This document shows positions 1-9,072 of a stretch of DNA of 64,000 nucleotides, one piece after another (the stretch's first letter is position 1; each line of letters opens with the position of its first letter). The notes under the pieces are model-generated. The model was given only the letters and a program-made list of their open reading frames with translations. It searched no databases and was not told the origin of the DNA. This stretch comes from Desulforegula conservatrix Mb1Pa. GTDB taxonomy: Bacteria > Desulfobacterota > Desulfobacteria > Desulfobacterales > Desulforegulaceae. Where the stretch lies: the NCBI RefSeq assembly GCF_000426225.1, contig NZ_AUEY01000009.1:1-64000 (forward strand), given 5' to 3'. A program made the translations under genes and the position numbers.

Positions 1-99
1 CTGAAGACCCCTTGAAGATTACGAGGTTGATAGGCTGGATGTGTAAGCATGGTAACATGTTGAGCTTACCAGTACTAATAGGTCGTGAGGCTTAGCCAC
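1..99 (+). rRNA. rrl: 23S ribosomal RNA, 3' end (partial)
   Basis: The last ~100 bases of a large-subunit rRNA gene. The stretch with GGTTGATAGGCTGG, GTGTAAGC and GTACTAATAGGTCGTGAGGCTT matches the conserved 3' terminus of bacterial 23S rRNA. The 5' part lies outside the window. The exact 3' end is estimated from the family pattern to within a few bases. Confidence 0.95.
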
Positions 100-154
100 A
101 ACTTCCGCTTTTTGTATGTTGAGTGTTTTATTGCAGCTATATGCGAGCTAAATT

Positions 155-270
155 TTTCGGTGGCGATGGCAAAGGGGGTACACCTGTTCCCATCCCGAAC
201 ACAGAAGTTAAGTCCTTTAGCGCCGATGGTACTGCGTGGGTAGCTGCGTGGGAGAGTAGGTCGCCGCCGA
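155..270 (+). rRNA. rrf: 5S ribosomal RNA
   Basis: About 116 bases with the conserved 5S core (CCCATCCCGAACACAGAAGTT, then GCGCCGATGGTACT and GGGAGAGTAGG) and terminal pairing TCGGTGGCGA with TCGCCGCCGA. It follows the 23S end by about 55 bases, as in an ordinary 16S-23S-5S operon. No tRNA lies between or after. Ends are estimated from the pairing of the terminal helix. Confidence 0.96.
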
Positions 271-280
271 TTACTTCTTT

Positions 281-320
281 TACCCCTGCTGATTTTACCG
301 ATTAGCAGGGGTATTTTTTT
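281..320 (+). terminator. Intrinsic terminator of the rRNA operon
   Basis: The left arm TACCCCTGCT (281-290) pairs exactly with AGCAGGGGTA (304-313), and a run of seven T follows. It lies 11 bases after the 5S gene, as expected for the end of an rRNA operon. Confidence 0.92.
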
Positions 321-715
321 GTACTTTTTTAAAGATATTATTTCTTTGTTATTAAAAATTTTCAATTTTAATTTATTAGGAATTATTTATTTCCTAATAA
401 ATACTAAATTTTATGAAGATAATTGAAAACCGTTTGACACAACAATAAAAATAAAGTTGTGATCATTACGGTTTTTTGTGTTAGTTTTTCTATTGTATAT
501 TTATTTGTTTTTTTGAGGTATAGTTATATCGATTTTGTAGTAACCGCTGACCAATGCTAAATACCCTGCTTAATCCGTCAATGTGATAGGCGTCCTGTTC
601 AAGCAAGCTGAATACAACTTCTTGTGAGTTTTTGCTTAGAGGTATGGGATAGGGATCCTCTTGGTGGGAAGGTGTCTGCTGAATCTGGGAATAAATTAAT
701 AAAGGGATAAGACAG
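321..715. other. Intergenic stretch with two hairpins and an antisense protein-like remnant
   Basis: No intact gene between the rRNA terminator and fusA. An AT-rich perfect inverted repeat with 11-bp arms lies at 372-401 (TTTATTAGGAA / TTCCTAATAAA). A second, imperfect hairpin at about 425-477 pairs AAAACCG and CACAAC with GTTGTG and CGGTTTT, and contains a TTGACA at 434-439 without a convincing -10 box at normal spacing. The stretch from about 490 to 700 reads as a plausible protein fragment on the minus strand (see separate entry). The fusA promoter could not be placed. Confidence 0.6.
490..705 (-). pseudogene. Possible remnant of a DprA-type C-terminal winged helix
   Basis: On the minus strand about 70 codons stay open and read like a real protein, including the segments DPYPIPLSKNSQEVVFSLL and DAYHIDGLSRVF. 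The pattern VxSLLEQDxxHIDxLSR resembles the C-terminal helix-turn-helix of DNA-processing protein DprA, where a similar HIDELxR motif occurs. The open frame continues into the antisense of fusA, and no ribosome site or natural start fits. It is therefore more likely a decayed fragment than a working gene. The family assignment rests on memory of the motif only. Confidence 0.3.
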
Positions 716-2806
716 ATGAAGAATGATATCAAGAATGTCCGAAACATCGGAATAAGCGCACACATCGACTCAGGAAAAACTACCTTAACAGAGCGAATTC
801 TTTTTTTTACAAACAGGATTCATGCAATCCATGACGTAAAAGGTAAGGATGGTGTCGGCGCAACCATGGATTCCATGGATCTCGAAAGAGAAAGAGGTAT
901 TACAATAGCCTCTGCTGCCACATTCTGTGAGTGGGATGACAGGGAAATCAACATTATAGATACACCTGGCCATGTTGACTTTACAATTGAAGTTGAGCGT
1001 TCGCTCAGAGTTCTTGATGGCGCCATCCTGGTTCTTTGTTCTGTTGGCGGCGTTCAGTCTCAGTCCATAACTGTTGACAATCAGATGAAGAGATATGGAG
1101 TCCCTTGCATTGCTTTCATAAATAAATGTGACAGAAGCGGCGCAAATCCGGACAGAGTTATTGATCAGCTTAGAGAAAAGCTCGGGCACAATGCCGTTGC
1201 TTTACAGATACCCATAGGACTTGAAAACACATTTGAAGGTGTTGTTGATCTCATAGAGATGAAGGCTTATTATTTTGACGGTCCGAATGGTGAGATTGTA
1301 AGAGTAGAGGCCATACCTGAAAATCTTCTTGACCTTGCAAAATCAAAGAGGGACGAGATGATTGACAGCGCTTCACTCTTTTCTGACGAATTGACAGAAG
1401 CCATACTTGATGAAGCTGAAATTACTTCTGAGATGATCAGAACCGCAGTCAGGAAAGGAACTCTGCAAAGAGGGATGACTCCTGTTCTGGTTGGCTCTGC
1501 ATATAAGAATAAAGCTGTACAACCTTTACTCGATTCAGTAATCCTCTATCTCCCTAACCCGGATGATGTCCCAAATGAAGCACTCGACAGAGATAACAAT
1601 GAAACTCCCGTAGCTCTTACTTCGGATAACTCGGCACCTACCGTAGCTCTTGCATTCAAGCTTGAAGACGGAGCTTATGGACAGTTGACATATATTCGAG
1701 TTTATCAGGGAATCGTAAGACGTGGAGACACTCTAATAAATTCAAGAACTGGCAAAAAGGTTAAAATCGGTCGTCTTGTTAGAATGCACTCTAATCAGAT
1801 GGAAGATATTGAGATCATACCGGCTGGTTATATCGGCGCAATATTTGGTATCGATTGTGCGTCAGGCGATACTTTTGCTTCTCCTGAAGTTAATCTGACA
1901 ATGACCTCCATGTTTGTTCCTGATCCTGTTATTTCTCTTGCTCTCAAGCCAAAAGACAATAAGTCCCAGATTAACATGTCAAAGGCGCTCAATAGATTCA
2001 CAAAAGAAGACCCTACTTTCCATGCATATGTTGATGATGAAACCACAGAGACTATCATTCAGGGAATGGGCGAGCTTCATCTTGAAATCTATGTCGAGAG
2101 AATGAAGAGAGAATACAAGGTCGAGGTTGAAACTGGCAAGCCAAAGGTTTCATACAGAGAAACCATAACCAGAATGGCCCAGTTCGACTATACCCATAAA
2201 AAACAGACCGGTGGTGCTGGTCAGTACGGAAAAATTGCAGGATTCATAGAGCCATGTGAAGAGGCTGATTTTGAGTTTGTAAATAAAATTACTGGCGGAG
2301 CAATTCCTACCCAGTACATTCCCGCTTGCGAAAAGGGCTTCAGATCCTGCCTCGCAAAGGGCCCTCTTACAGACTTTCCTGTAACCGGAGTCAGAGTTAC
2401 CATTAATGATGGTGCTTTTCACGCAGTTGACTCATCTGACAACGCATTCCAGGCTGCAGGACGCGGAGCTTTCCAGGAAGGATATGCCAAGGCAGCCCCT
2501 GCCATACTTGAGCCAATCATGAAGGTGGTTGTCGAGACTCCAACTGAATTCCAGGGTTCTGTTATGGGAACACTCAATCAGAGACGCGGTATGATTGTCG
2601 GTGCTGTAGAAGAAGGTCCAATGACAAGCGTAGAAGCTCTCATGCCCTTATCTGAAATGTTCGGATATTCAACCGTATTGAGATCGTCTACCCAGGGCAA
2701 GGCTCAGTTTACCATGGAGTTCAGCTCATACAAGCAAGCTCCTCAGAGTGTTGCTGAAGTAATCATGAAAGAAGTTGAGGCAGCAAGAAAGAAGAAGGCT
2801 TCCTGA
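716..2806 (+). CDS. fusA: Translation elongation factor G, spdEFG1/mitochondrial EFG1-like type
   Basis: A 696-residue GTPase that moves tRNAs and mRNA through the ribosome. The GTPase motifs are visible near the N terminus: AHIDSGKTT (P loop, about residues 15-23), RGIT (switch I), DTPGHVDF (switch II) and NKCDRSG (G4). The four downstream EF-G domains follow, and length is normal. DSGKTT in place of the usual DAGKTT, and [16 protein letters not shown] after the P loop, are typical of mitochondrial EFG1 and its bacterial relatives in spirochetes, planctomycetes and deltaproteobacteria (spdEFG1). Members of that group usually leave ribosome recycling to a second paralogue. AAGGGATAAG lies just upstream of the ATG. 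It follows an rRNA operon rather than the str operon (no rpsL, rpsG or tuf). A terminator lies at 2835-2884. Confidence 0.95.
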   Translation: MKNDIKNVRNIGISAHIDSGKTTLTERILFFTNRIHAIHDVKGKDGVGATMDSMDLERERGITIASAATFCEWDDREINIIDTPGHVDFTIEVERSLRVLDGAILVLCSVGGVQSQSITVDNQMKRYGVPCIAFINKCDRSGANPDRVIDQLREKLGHNAVALQIPIGLENTFEGVVDLIEMKAYYFDGPNGEIVRVEAIPENLLDLAKSKRDEMIDSASLFSDELTEAILDEAEITSEMIRTAVRKGTLQRGMTPVLVGSAYKNKAVQPLLDSVILYLPNPDDVPNEALDRDNNETPVALTSDNSAPTVALAFKLEDGAYGQLTYIRVYQGIVRRGDTLINSRTGKKVKIGRLVRMHSNQMEDIEIIPAGYIGAIFGIDCASGDTFASPEVNLTMTSMFVPDPVISLALKPKDNKSQINMSKALNRFTKEDPTFHAYVDDETTETIIQGMGELHLEIYVERMKREYKVEVETGKPKVSYRETITRMAQFDYTHKKQTGGAGQYGKIAGFIEPCEEADFEFVNKITGGAIPTQYIPACEKGFRSCLAKGPLTDFPVTGVRVTINDGAFHAVDSSDNAFQAAGRGAFQEGYAKAAPAILEPIMKVVVETPTEFQGSVMGTLNQRRGMIVGAVEEGPMTSVEALMPLSEMFGYSTVLRSSTQGKAQFTMEFSSYKQAPQSVAEVIMKEVEAARKKKAS

Positions 2807-2834
2807 TTTCTGAATATATAGCTTAGCAGTTTTT

Positions 2835-2884
2835 AAAGCCGCGGCCCGCAAATAAATATTATTTGCTGACCGTGGCTTTTTTTT
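2835..2884. terminator. Bidirectional terminator between fusA and the convergent hydrolase gene
   Basis: AAAGCCGCGGCCCGCAAATA pairs, with a few wobble pairs, with TATTTGCTGACCGTGGCTTT. T runs flank it on both strands. It overlaps the last codons and the TAA of the minus-strand gene, so it can end both transcripts. Confidence 0.85.
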
Positions 2885-5039
2885 CAGTTCTTTTTATGAA
2901 TCTGGCAAGAGCTTCAAAAACTATTTCAGACCCCTCTCCATTGATTATTCCGTGTCTGTTGAAATTATACATTGAAAATTCCTTGTCTTCTGAACCAATA
3001 AGTTCATATGCATTCAGCGACCCCTTGGAATTCACAACCGGATCCCTGTGTCCTTGAATTATAAACGTAGGTATCAGTACATCCGGCAGGATGTCCTTGA
3101 CCTCATCCATGAGTTTTTCCAGCTCCAGAATCCCAAGTGCCGGGTTTCTAAGATAGTTTATGTGAGGGTTTTCCGGGTTGTTCTGAAAATAGTTTTTTTT
3201 CCGTCCTTCAAAACCGGCACTTCCCATTATCCTGTTCCATGCACCCAGGGCAGGCATAAATTTTGCCATAAAATCCTGGAGTCTTAGAGGAGGTGATATT
3301 GCAAATACACCGGTTACATCGGGTATTTTGGCAGCAAGATAAAGTGCCAATCCTGCTCCCGTAGAGAATCCACCGACAATTACATTTGAACAGAAATTCT
3401 TCAGAATTGCATATCCTTCCTCAACGCTCTCAATCCAATCAAGATACTTTCTGGTCGAAAGATCCAAAGGAGACGTTCCATGTCCTTTGAGGCGCGGAGC
3501 GTAAACCCAGTATCCTTCTTTATTCAGGTACTCGGAAAGAGCCCGTACCTCCAGAGGAGCTGCCATGTACCCATGTATAATGAGAATGCCTGTATCTCGC
3601 TTATCTCCTTCCAAGAGAAACGGTCTGCCTACGTCCTTGTTTTTTGATTCGCCTGAAATATAAAATTTCTCATAATCAAGATCAAAGGACTCAATCCCTT
3701 TTGATAGAAGATGGAACGCAATCCTTCTTTTGATATTAAACTTTGTATCAAGTGCAAGTCTATATAGATGTGGCCTGATTGAATCGATAGGTTCAACTTC
3801 GTTGGCCATGACAGACACCGGATTTTCGAATCTGATTTGATGAAAAGCAGGCTTGCTCAAGAATGCGGAATTATCCTTTTTAATTATACCGTTATCAATT
3901 TTTATAATTCCTTTTTCCTGGGCTAATTTTATGAAATCACTGAATTTGCCATAACGGTCATCGGTCAGAAGATGTATCTGGTTTTCCTGGAGACTGCTAT
4001 GTATATGCAGGTTCTCCTTATCTATATCAAGTGTTGCGGCTAAATAAACACGATTTTTCAGATCCACAGCTTCAATTGACTCTGCAGGTATCATTTTAAG
4101 TAACGATGAAAAAAGATGATCGTGGTTGAGGGTGGTCATATTATAAATATCTGACATGTATCTTGTCATTATATCTTCAGCGGCTTTTTTCAGGACTTCT
4201 AGGGACGGTATGATATCGTCAAATTCAAAAGAGGTATTTGAATTAATGTCTTTCTGGATATGAGGATGGTTCATGAATATAGCAATATTAATCGGATCCC
4301 CGAATCTGATGTCGATATCCACACCTGAAAGAAGCATTGTACCTTCAGTCATTATTTCTTCCCTGACTCTTTCTGTGATTCCATCCATCAATTTTTCAGA
4401 AATCAGATTAAAGGCATTTTCCTTTGCTCTGATCGGATAGTAGGTGATATTGACAGGGATAATATTGACGCTTTTGTCTGATATCCTATCAAATGAATCT
4501 ATGTTGAATTTTTTGATAATGCTGAGGGCCTCATTATTATTTAAAGACGATAGCTTTTTGATTCTCTGTCTGTAAAACTCGGTTCTCAGTGCAAGGTTTG
4601 CCGCACCTGTGTGCGGCTTTCCAAGTCCGGGACCATGCTCTGATGAGACCACATATTCGCCCTCATGAAAGACCTTTTTGTCCTTAACCATCTTTCCTTC
4701 CGGAAATATTATCCAGTCTGCTTCATCTATTAGTAAGCTTTTGATGATGAGCAAATCTCTGTCAGGACTCTTGGTCGATACCGCGCCGGCCTGCCTGAGA
4801 AAACCTTCAAGCGGCCCAGTAAAAAGGGAGCTGTCGGCAAGAGCCCAAACGGGCTTTGAAGTTATTTTATTCAGATGAAATGGAAGAAAGAGGGTCTCTA
4901 TTCTTGTAAAATGGTTGATTACAAAAATATTGGGACCTGAAGGAATTTTATCGCTGTCAGAAATAATGATCTTTGCCTTTGAAAAATCATACATTTTTTT
5001 TAAAGCATATGTTGAAGTTAGAAAAGCAAATCTGTTCAT
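2859..5039 (-). CDS. Fused acyltransferase (PlsC-like) and alpha/beta hydrolase
   Basis: A 726-residue protein with two apparent enzymes. The first ~270 residues look like a glycerolipid acyltransferase: NHFTRIE near residue 42 fits the NHx4D motif with E for D, and FPEG lies near residue 113. Residues from about 490 on form an alpha/beta hydrolase: HGYMAAP oxyanion region, a GFSTGAG nucleophile elbow, and a late NRHG that could carry the catalytic histidine. The middle ~200 residues were not recognised. Such a fusion could move acyl chains between a lipid and another acceptor, or remodel membrane lipids; this is inference. No signal peptide is seen, so action at the inner face of the membrane is likely. 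Start ATG chosen as given; the ribosome site (CAGG) is weak. Confidence 0.75.
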   Translation of the reverse strand: MNRFAFLTSTYALKKMYDFSKAKIIISDSDKIPSGPNIFVINHFTRIETLFLPFHLNKITSKPVWALADSSLFTGPLEGFLRQAGAVSTKSPDRDLLIIKSLLIDEADWIIFPEGKMVKDKKVFHEGEYVVSSEHGPGLGKPHTGAANLALRTEFYRQRIKKLSSLNNNEALSIIKKFNIDSFDRISDKSVNIIPVNITYYPIRAKENAFNLISEKLMDGITERVREEIMTEGTMLLSGVDIDIRFGDPINIAIFMNHPHIQKDINSNTSFEFDDIIPSLEVLKKAAEDIMTRYMSDIYNMTTLNHDHLFSSLLKMIPAESIEAVDLKNRVYLAATLDIDKENLHIHSSLQENQIHLLTDDRYGKFSDFIKLAQEKGIIKIDNGIIKKDNSAFLSKPAFHQIRFENPVSVMANEVEPIDSIRPHLYRLALDTKFNIKRRIAFHLLSKGIESFDLDYEKFYISGESKNKDVGRPFLLEGDKRDTGILIIHGYMAAPLEVRALSEYLNKEGYWVYAPRLKGHGTSPLDLSTRKYLDWIESVEEGYAILKNFCSNVIVGGFSTGAGLALYLAAKIPDVTGVFAISPPLRLQDFMAKFMPALGAWNRIMGSAGFEGRKKNYFQNNPENPHINYLRNPALGILELEKLMDEVKDILPDVLIPTFIIQGHRDPVVNSKGSLNAYELIGSEDKEFSMYNFNRHGIINGEGSEIVFEALARFIKRTEKKATVSK

Positions 5040-5101
5040 TTTTAAACCTGACAGCTATTTAGTAATTATAATATTGGGTTAAGCTTTCAACCAAGCATAA
5101 A

Positions 5102-5995
5102 CTATTTATCAATCATTCCTAACAGGTCAAGGATGAAGCCTCCTATATCCTTGTATCCTTTGCTGTTTTCCATGCTTGATATTTCATCCCAGTTTGCAGA
5201 TATATCTTCAGGGGAAATATTGCCTTTATTGCTGTCGATCAAACAGCCCTTTCCCGAGGTTATCATAACTTTGTTAAAATACCCGAATCCGGCATTATAA
5301 ATTCCTCCTGATTCTTTCATTTCATCAGAACAAAGGAATAATACAATCGGAGCAACATATTCAGGGAGCATTTTATCCAGAATTTCGGGGGGGAGAAGAT
5401 TTTCCGTCATCTGTGATTTTGCAAGTGGAGCAACCGTATTTACATGAATATTGTATTTTTCGGATTCCAGTCTCAGCGAATTCATGAAGCCTATCAGCCC
5501 CATCTTTGCAGAGCAGTAATTTGTCTGTCCAAAATTACCGAATAATGCTGCTGCAGAGCTGGTGAAAACTATTCGTCCATAGCCTCTTTCTTTCATAATA
5601 GCGAATCCAGGCTTTGTTACATGGTATGCGCCGTTTAGGTGAACGTCCAGTACTCTTTGCCAGCTATCTATGTCCATCTTTGAAAAACTTTTATCGGAAA
5701 TAATGCCTGCATTGTTTATTAGAATATCCAGTGCTCCGAACTCATCCATGGCTTTTTGTATTAGGGCAGCACCACCCTTCTCGGTTGCAATATTGTCATA
5801 GTTCGCGACTGCAATACCCCCTGATGCGACAATTTCTTTTACCACTTCGTCTGCCGGTGAAGGCTTGCTGGTATCAGGGCTATAATCGTTGATGACAACT
5901 TTAGCGCCTCTTTTTGATAGTTCAATCGCGTATATTCTGCCGAGGCCCCTTCCTGAGCCAGTGACGACCGCTGTTTTGCCTTCGAAGCTAATCAT
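5102..5995 (-). CDS. Short-chain dehydrogenase, similar to the multifunctional beta-oxidation enzyme family
   Basis: A 297-residue NAD(P)-dependent oxidoreductase. It has the Rossmann motif TGSGRGLG near residue 12, NNAG near 93, and an active-site Ser followed by YCSAK near 160. The N terminus and the DEVVKEI insertion resemble the 3-hydroxyacyl-CoA dehydrogenase domain of peroxisomal multifunctional enzyme 2, so a 3-hydroxyacyl-CoA or related substrate is a reasonable guess. The C-terminal ~50 residues extend beyond a basic SDR. AAGGAGATAC before the ATG is a strong ribosome site. It lies upstream of the acyltransferase/hydrolase gene with about 60 bases between, so they may share a transcript. 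Confidence 0.85.
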   Translation of the reverse strand: MISFEGKTAVVTGSGRGLGRIYAIELSKRGAKVVINDYSPDTSKPSPADEVVKEIVASGGIAVANYDNIATEKGGAALIQKAMDEFGALDILINNAGIISDKSFSKMDIDSWQRVLDVHLNGAYHVTKPGFAIMKERGYGRIVFTSSAAALFGNFGQTNYCSAKMGLIGFMNSLRLESEKYNIHVNTVAPLAKSQMTENLLPPEILDKMLPEYVAPIVLFLCSDEMKESGGIYNAGFGYFNKVMITSGKGCLIDSNKGNISPEDISANWDEISSMENSKGYKDIGGFILDLLGMIDK

Positions 5996-6222
5996 TGTAT
6001 CTCCTTGAAATAATTAGGTGTAGTTTTCTACGCTTTTCAATAATAGAATCATGATTATTATGCCGCTAATTTAAAGATATTAGAGAATCTGAGTAATAAT
6101 ACCATGATTTTAAGAAACACTTGAGAAAAATTTGACAGTTTTATGAATCAGAGTAGGCTGGATCTGACATGTGGAGTGATGGGCACAAGGCGGTGTTATT
6201 TTTAAGTATGGGGAATGTTGCG

Positions 6223-6256
6223 GCCCGGATTTCCTGAAATTTTAGTAGATCCGGGC
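6223..6256. repeat. Inverted repeat downstream of the binding-protein gene
   Basis: GCCCGGAT and ATCCGGGC form a perfect 8-bp stem around an 18-base loop, 13 bases after the stop of the minus-strand gene. No T run follows on either strand, so it is a weak terminator or an mRNA-stabilising hairpin. Confidence 0.5.
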
Positions 6257-6268
6257 GTAAAGAAATTA

Positions 6269-7504
6269 TCAGTATGGATTTTCCATGCTGTATTCATACA
6301 TTAAATATAGATTCTCAAGGCGAGTAAGATAGCCTCCAGGGCCAATCTGGGTGAGAAAAACCAGGTTGCTGCCCTGATGATTTGTGTGATCGAAACTGAT
6401 ATTGAAACCACCGAGATCTATCTGCTGAGATTCGGCTGTTTTGATAAAATCTTCCCTTGTCATGCTTTCTGGCATTTCAGACAAGATTTTGCAAAGGGTT
6501 TTTGCTGCAATAAATCCTTCAAATCCTATGGAATCGACATCTTTGCCTTTATTGTATTTTTCAAATATGTCGTTGAAATCCTTGACAATTGGCATTTTCA
6601 TGTAATTAGGAAACGGAACTATCTGGCTTATTATGGTGCCAATGCCTTCTCCTTTTTCCCTGAGTTTATCGGCAAGGATTTCGCTGCCCACAAATGAGAT
6701 GTTCAGAAAAAGGGCTTTGCTTTTAAGAACTCTCATTTCCTTGATAAATTCAGCGCAAGGCTCGTATGTGCCGATCATTATTATTGCATCAGGAGCTTTT
6801 GAGGATATGTCCTTTACAGCTTTTTCAACTGCTATTGTATTTCTGGTGTAAGTCCCTGTTGCGATAATTTTTTCGCCATATTGTTCCATGGCCGCTTTTA
6901 CACCGTCAAATCCAGATTTGCCAAAGTCGTCATCCTGATAAAAAACTGCTATCTTGCGCAGCTTTTTTTCATTTATCAGTCTATCAACGAGCTCCTTAGT
7001 CTCTTTCAAATAACTTGCCCGTATATTGAAAACGTATTTGCTGAAAGGTTTGCGCAGGGCTTCTGCGCCTGTCATCGGAGCAAAGAAAGGGATTTTTGAC
7101 TGCTCTACGACTGGAAGAACGGCTTTGGCTGTTGGAGTTCCCACATATCCGAAAAGCATGAATACCTTATCTGTCTCTATCATTTTGGTTGTGTTTTGTT
7201 TGCATTTTTCAGGCTCATAACCGTCGTCCGCTGAAATGAGTTTTATTTTTCGTCCTTTTATCCCGCCACTATCATTAATGCTTTTGAAATATGCATCAGC
7301 ACCGGCAAGATAGCTTTTTCCAAGTCCAGCAGCCGGGCCTGAAAGTGCGCATGATTGTCCTATCAGTATTTCATTTTTAGATATGCCAGGGTCCGCAGCA
7401 AAGGAACAGGTGCTTATGCATATAAAAAAGATCATGGTGAAAAGGGCTGTTTTTTGCAGATTTTTTATTGTCTGGCTGGCTTTGGGAAAGTAATTATAAA
7501 ACAC
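6269..7504 (-). CDS. Branched-chain amino acid type ABC transporter binding protein (LivK-like)
   Basis: A periplasmic binding protein of the LivK/Peripla_BP_6 family, 411 residues from the chosen start. An N-terminal hydrophobic segment ends in CSFA-AD, a clear signal peptide. The mature part begins ISKNEILIGQSCALSGPAAGLG, the typical first strand and ligand loop, followed by YEPEKC and GYVGTPTAK. I prefer the GTG at 7504 because GGAGG lies five bases upstream of it; the longer ATG start at 7516 would place that sequence inside the gene. No permease or ATPase gene adjoins it, so it may serve a distant transporter or act as a sensor partner. The ligand cannot be told from sequence. Confidence 0.88.
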   Translation of the reverse strand: MFYNYFPKASQTIKNLQKTALFTMIFFICISTCSFAADPGISKNEILIGQSCALSGPAAGLGKSYLAGADAYFKSINDSGGIKGRKIKLISADDGYEPEKCKQNTTKMIETDKVFMLFGYVGTPTAKAVLPVVEQSKIPFFAPMTGAEALRKPFSKYVFNIRASYLKETKELVDRLINEKKLRKIAVFYQDDDFGKSGFDGVKAAMEQYGEKIIATGTYTRNTIAVEKAVKDISSKAPDAIIMIGTYEPCAEFIKEMRVLKSKALFLNISFVGSEILADKLREKGEGIGTIISQIVPFPNYMKMPIVKDFNDIFEKYNKGKDVDSIGFEGFIAAKTLCKILSEMPESMTREDFIKTAESQQIDLGGFNISFDHTNHQGSNLVFLTQIGPGGYLTRLENLYLMYEYSMENPY

Positions 7505-7771
7505 TATTGCCTCCATTGATGATATCTGCCTGGTGAAATCCAGTTTGAATTAGATTATGAGATTAATTACTTAATTCATTACCCTCAAATATGAACAATG
7601 TCAAGCTGGCTACTCAGTGATATTAAAAGAATAGAAACCCAGGTTGCGTTAAAGAGATATGGATTTTTATGCGAATGTTGTTTCATAAATGTCGGTATTC
7701 AAGTTTGATGTTTTGTCCTGTTTTGATCGAGGAATAACCATAAAGCCTATTCCCTTCATAAATATGATAGT

Positions 7772-7921
7772 CACGCAGAAAGTAAAAAAAGGGCTTCTGC
7801 GTCATGCCGGGCTTGATCCGGTATTTTTCGTATTTTCAGTTGCTTCTGGATTTCGGTTTCCGGTTTTCACAGGACAGGTACCGCCGGAATGACGTGAATC
7901 AGAGTTTTTGCGACCTTGTCA
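7772..7921 (+). repeat. Family A repeat, degenerate copy 1
   Basis: Shares GTCATGCCGGGCTTGATCCGG, a CGCCGGAATGACG half-hairpin and the end TTTTTGCGACCTTGTCA with the clean copy at 36575-36707. The first hairpin has decayed in its right arm. Confidence 0.75.
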
Positions 7922-8469
7922 AATTTGAGTTGCTGATCATTGCCATTACTATATGTCCGCGTGATATTTCTGACTTACGTTTTTATTTATGCAGTTAACG
8001 CCATTGCTTTTGGAATTGTGTTATTCTGAGGCTGGTTGGCACTATGGTTTAGATAATTATATAAAGTCGTCATTAGGCTGGGTGGGGAAAGAATCTATAA
8101 TTACGATAAAATCGGCAAAAAAACCGAAATAAAGACAGAAAATGCTGCCCTTTAACATATTGCGCGGAATGCTATAATAAGTTTTGGATTATTTTGCTTC
8201 AAAAAATGGTCTGGCCATGTTTGGGATTACGGATCTGCCGATTTTCAAGACAACTGAGTTTTTAGCTATGGACGACAAAATCATTAATTAATAACTGATA
8301 TCAGTTTCTTCGATTAGCAAATAATAATTCAACCTCGTCCGGTCAGTCCATTCCGGTTAATGTCGTTTGATCCTTGTCACTTGAGACCTGTATGGAGTTC
8401 CGCAAAAAAAATGATATTTCAAGTGACTTGATTCCTTCATGATTAATCAGGCGATGAGAAATCAGATGC

Positions 8470-8512
8470 AAAAATCCCATGTGCGCTGCAACTGATATGA
8501 CTGCAGCACACA
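8470..8512 (-). terminator. Probable terminator of the conserved 140-residue gene
   Basis: On the minus strand TGTGTGCTGCA pairs with TGCAGCGCACA (8480-8512, one mismatch), followed shortly by TTTTT. It starts 22 bases after the stop codon of the upstream minus-strand gene. Confidence 0.5.
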
Positions 8513-8534
8513 GAATTTGCATGATGCTTTGGTA

Positions 8535-8957
8535 TCAGTGAGAAATATGCTTCTGTACCTGATTGTTTATGCATGAATATATCTCGTCATCAGATCCAAA
8601 AATATCTATCACATCTTTGTGATTGATTAGTGTCTCTATTACAAATGCAGTCAGATACATTGAAACTATATTTGGATTGCTGGAAACATTCCTGAAAGGA
8701 GCAACCTTGTAATCCACATCAAAATCATCTGCGGTCATCAGCGATTCAAGGCATTTCGATATCTGATCTTCAAGGCTTGTCTTGCTTACTGTTTCAACAA
8801 GATTATTCTCGATAAGCTTCATAGCTATGCTGTTGCTGAGGGGGCCCATGCATTCCTTTACTTTCGTAATGGAATGATGTCTCTCTCTTTCTCTGGATGA
8901 TTCGATCTGGGACAGTATGCGCGCTTCCCTTGTTTTGGGCCTGAATACCTTTGCCAT
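8535..8957 (-). CDS. Conserved hypothetical protein, 140 residues
   Basis: I do not recognise a named family. It starts MAKVFRPKTREARILSQIES, a basic and probably helical N terminus, followed by a charged SRERERHH stretch and a mostly helical, acidic C-terminal half. It has no signal peptide, membrane segment or metal motif. AGAGGAG seven bases before the ATG is a good ribosome site, so the gene is very likely real. It sits downstream of recJ on the same strand, with about 115 bases between, and is followed by a hairpin that may end transcription. Function unknown; a nucleic-acid or ribosome-associated role is only a guess from the basic N terminus. Confidence 0.75.
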   Translation of the reverse strand: MAKVFRPKTREARILSQIESSRERERHHSITKVKECMGPLSNSIAMKLIENNLVETVSKTSLEDQISKCLESLMTADDFDVDYKVAPFRNVSSNPNIVSMYLTAFVIETLINHKDVIDIFGSDDEIYSCINNQVQKHISH

Positions 8958-9072
8958 GTCTCCTCTTATCTGACCCTGTAAGGTCCTGTATGGTTCATGA
9001 TTCGAACGGGGTTTACAGTTTAAAAATTAATGTAATGTATAGATAGAAGCCGGTTTTAATGCAAGGATAAAA

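Larger units (their letters stand above)
7505..8534. other. About 1 kb without a recognisable gene
   Basis: Contains a degenerate family A repeat at about 7772-7921 and a probable terminator hairpin at 8480-8512. The rest is AT-rich, with short open frames lacking ribosome sites. Frames at 7689-7998 are made by the repeat. No RNA gene was recognised, but an unannotated small RNA cannot be excluded. Confidence 0.6.

Noticed and set aside
434-462. Sigma-70 promoter for fusA at TTGACA
   Set aside because: The -35 element is perfect, but no -10 box fits at 16-18 bases, and the site is inside a hairpin.
785-1189. Open frame of 134 codons antisense to fusA
   Set aside because: It lies wholly inside a clear EF-G gene, has no ribosome site and an unnatural Cys/Asn-rich composition.
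7689-7998. Two overlapping + strand frames of about 65 codons
   Set aside because: They run through the family A repeat, as do similar frames near 11249 and 36389, and have no ribosome site.
8036-8060. Second sigma-54 type site (TTGGCAC) in the 1-kb gap
   Set aside because: The -12 element reads TTTAG rather than TTGC, and no gene follows in that direction.
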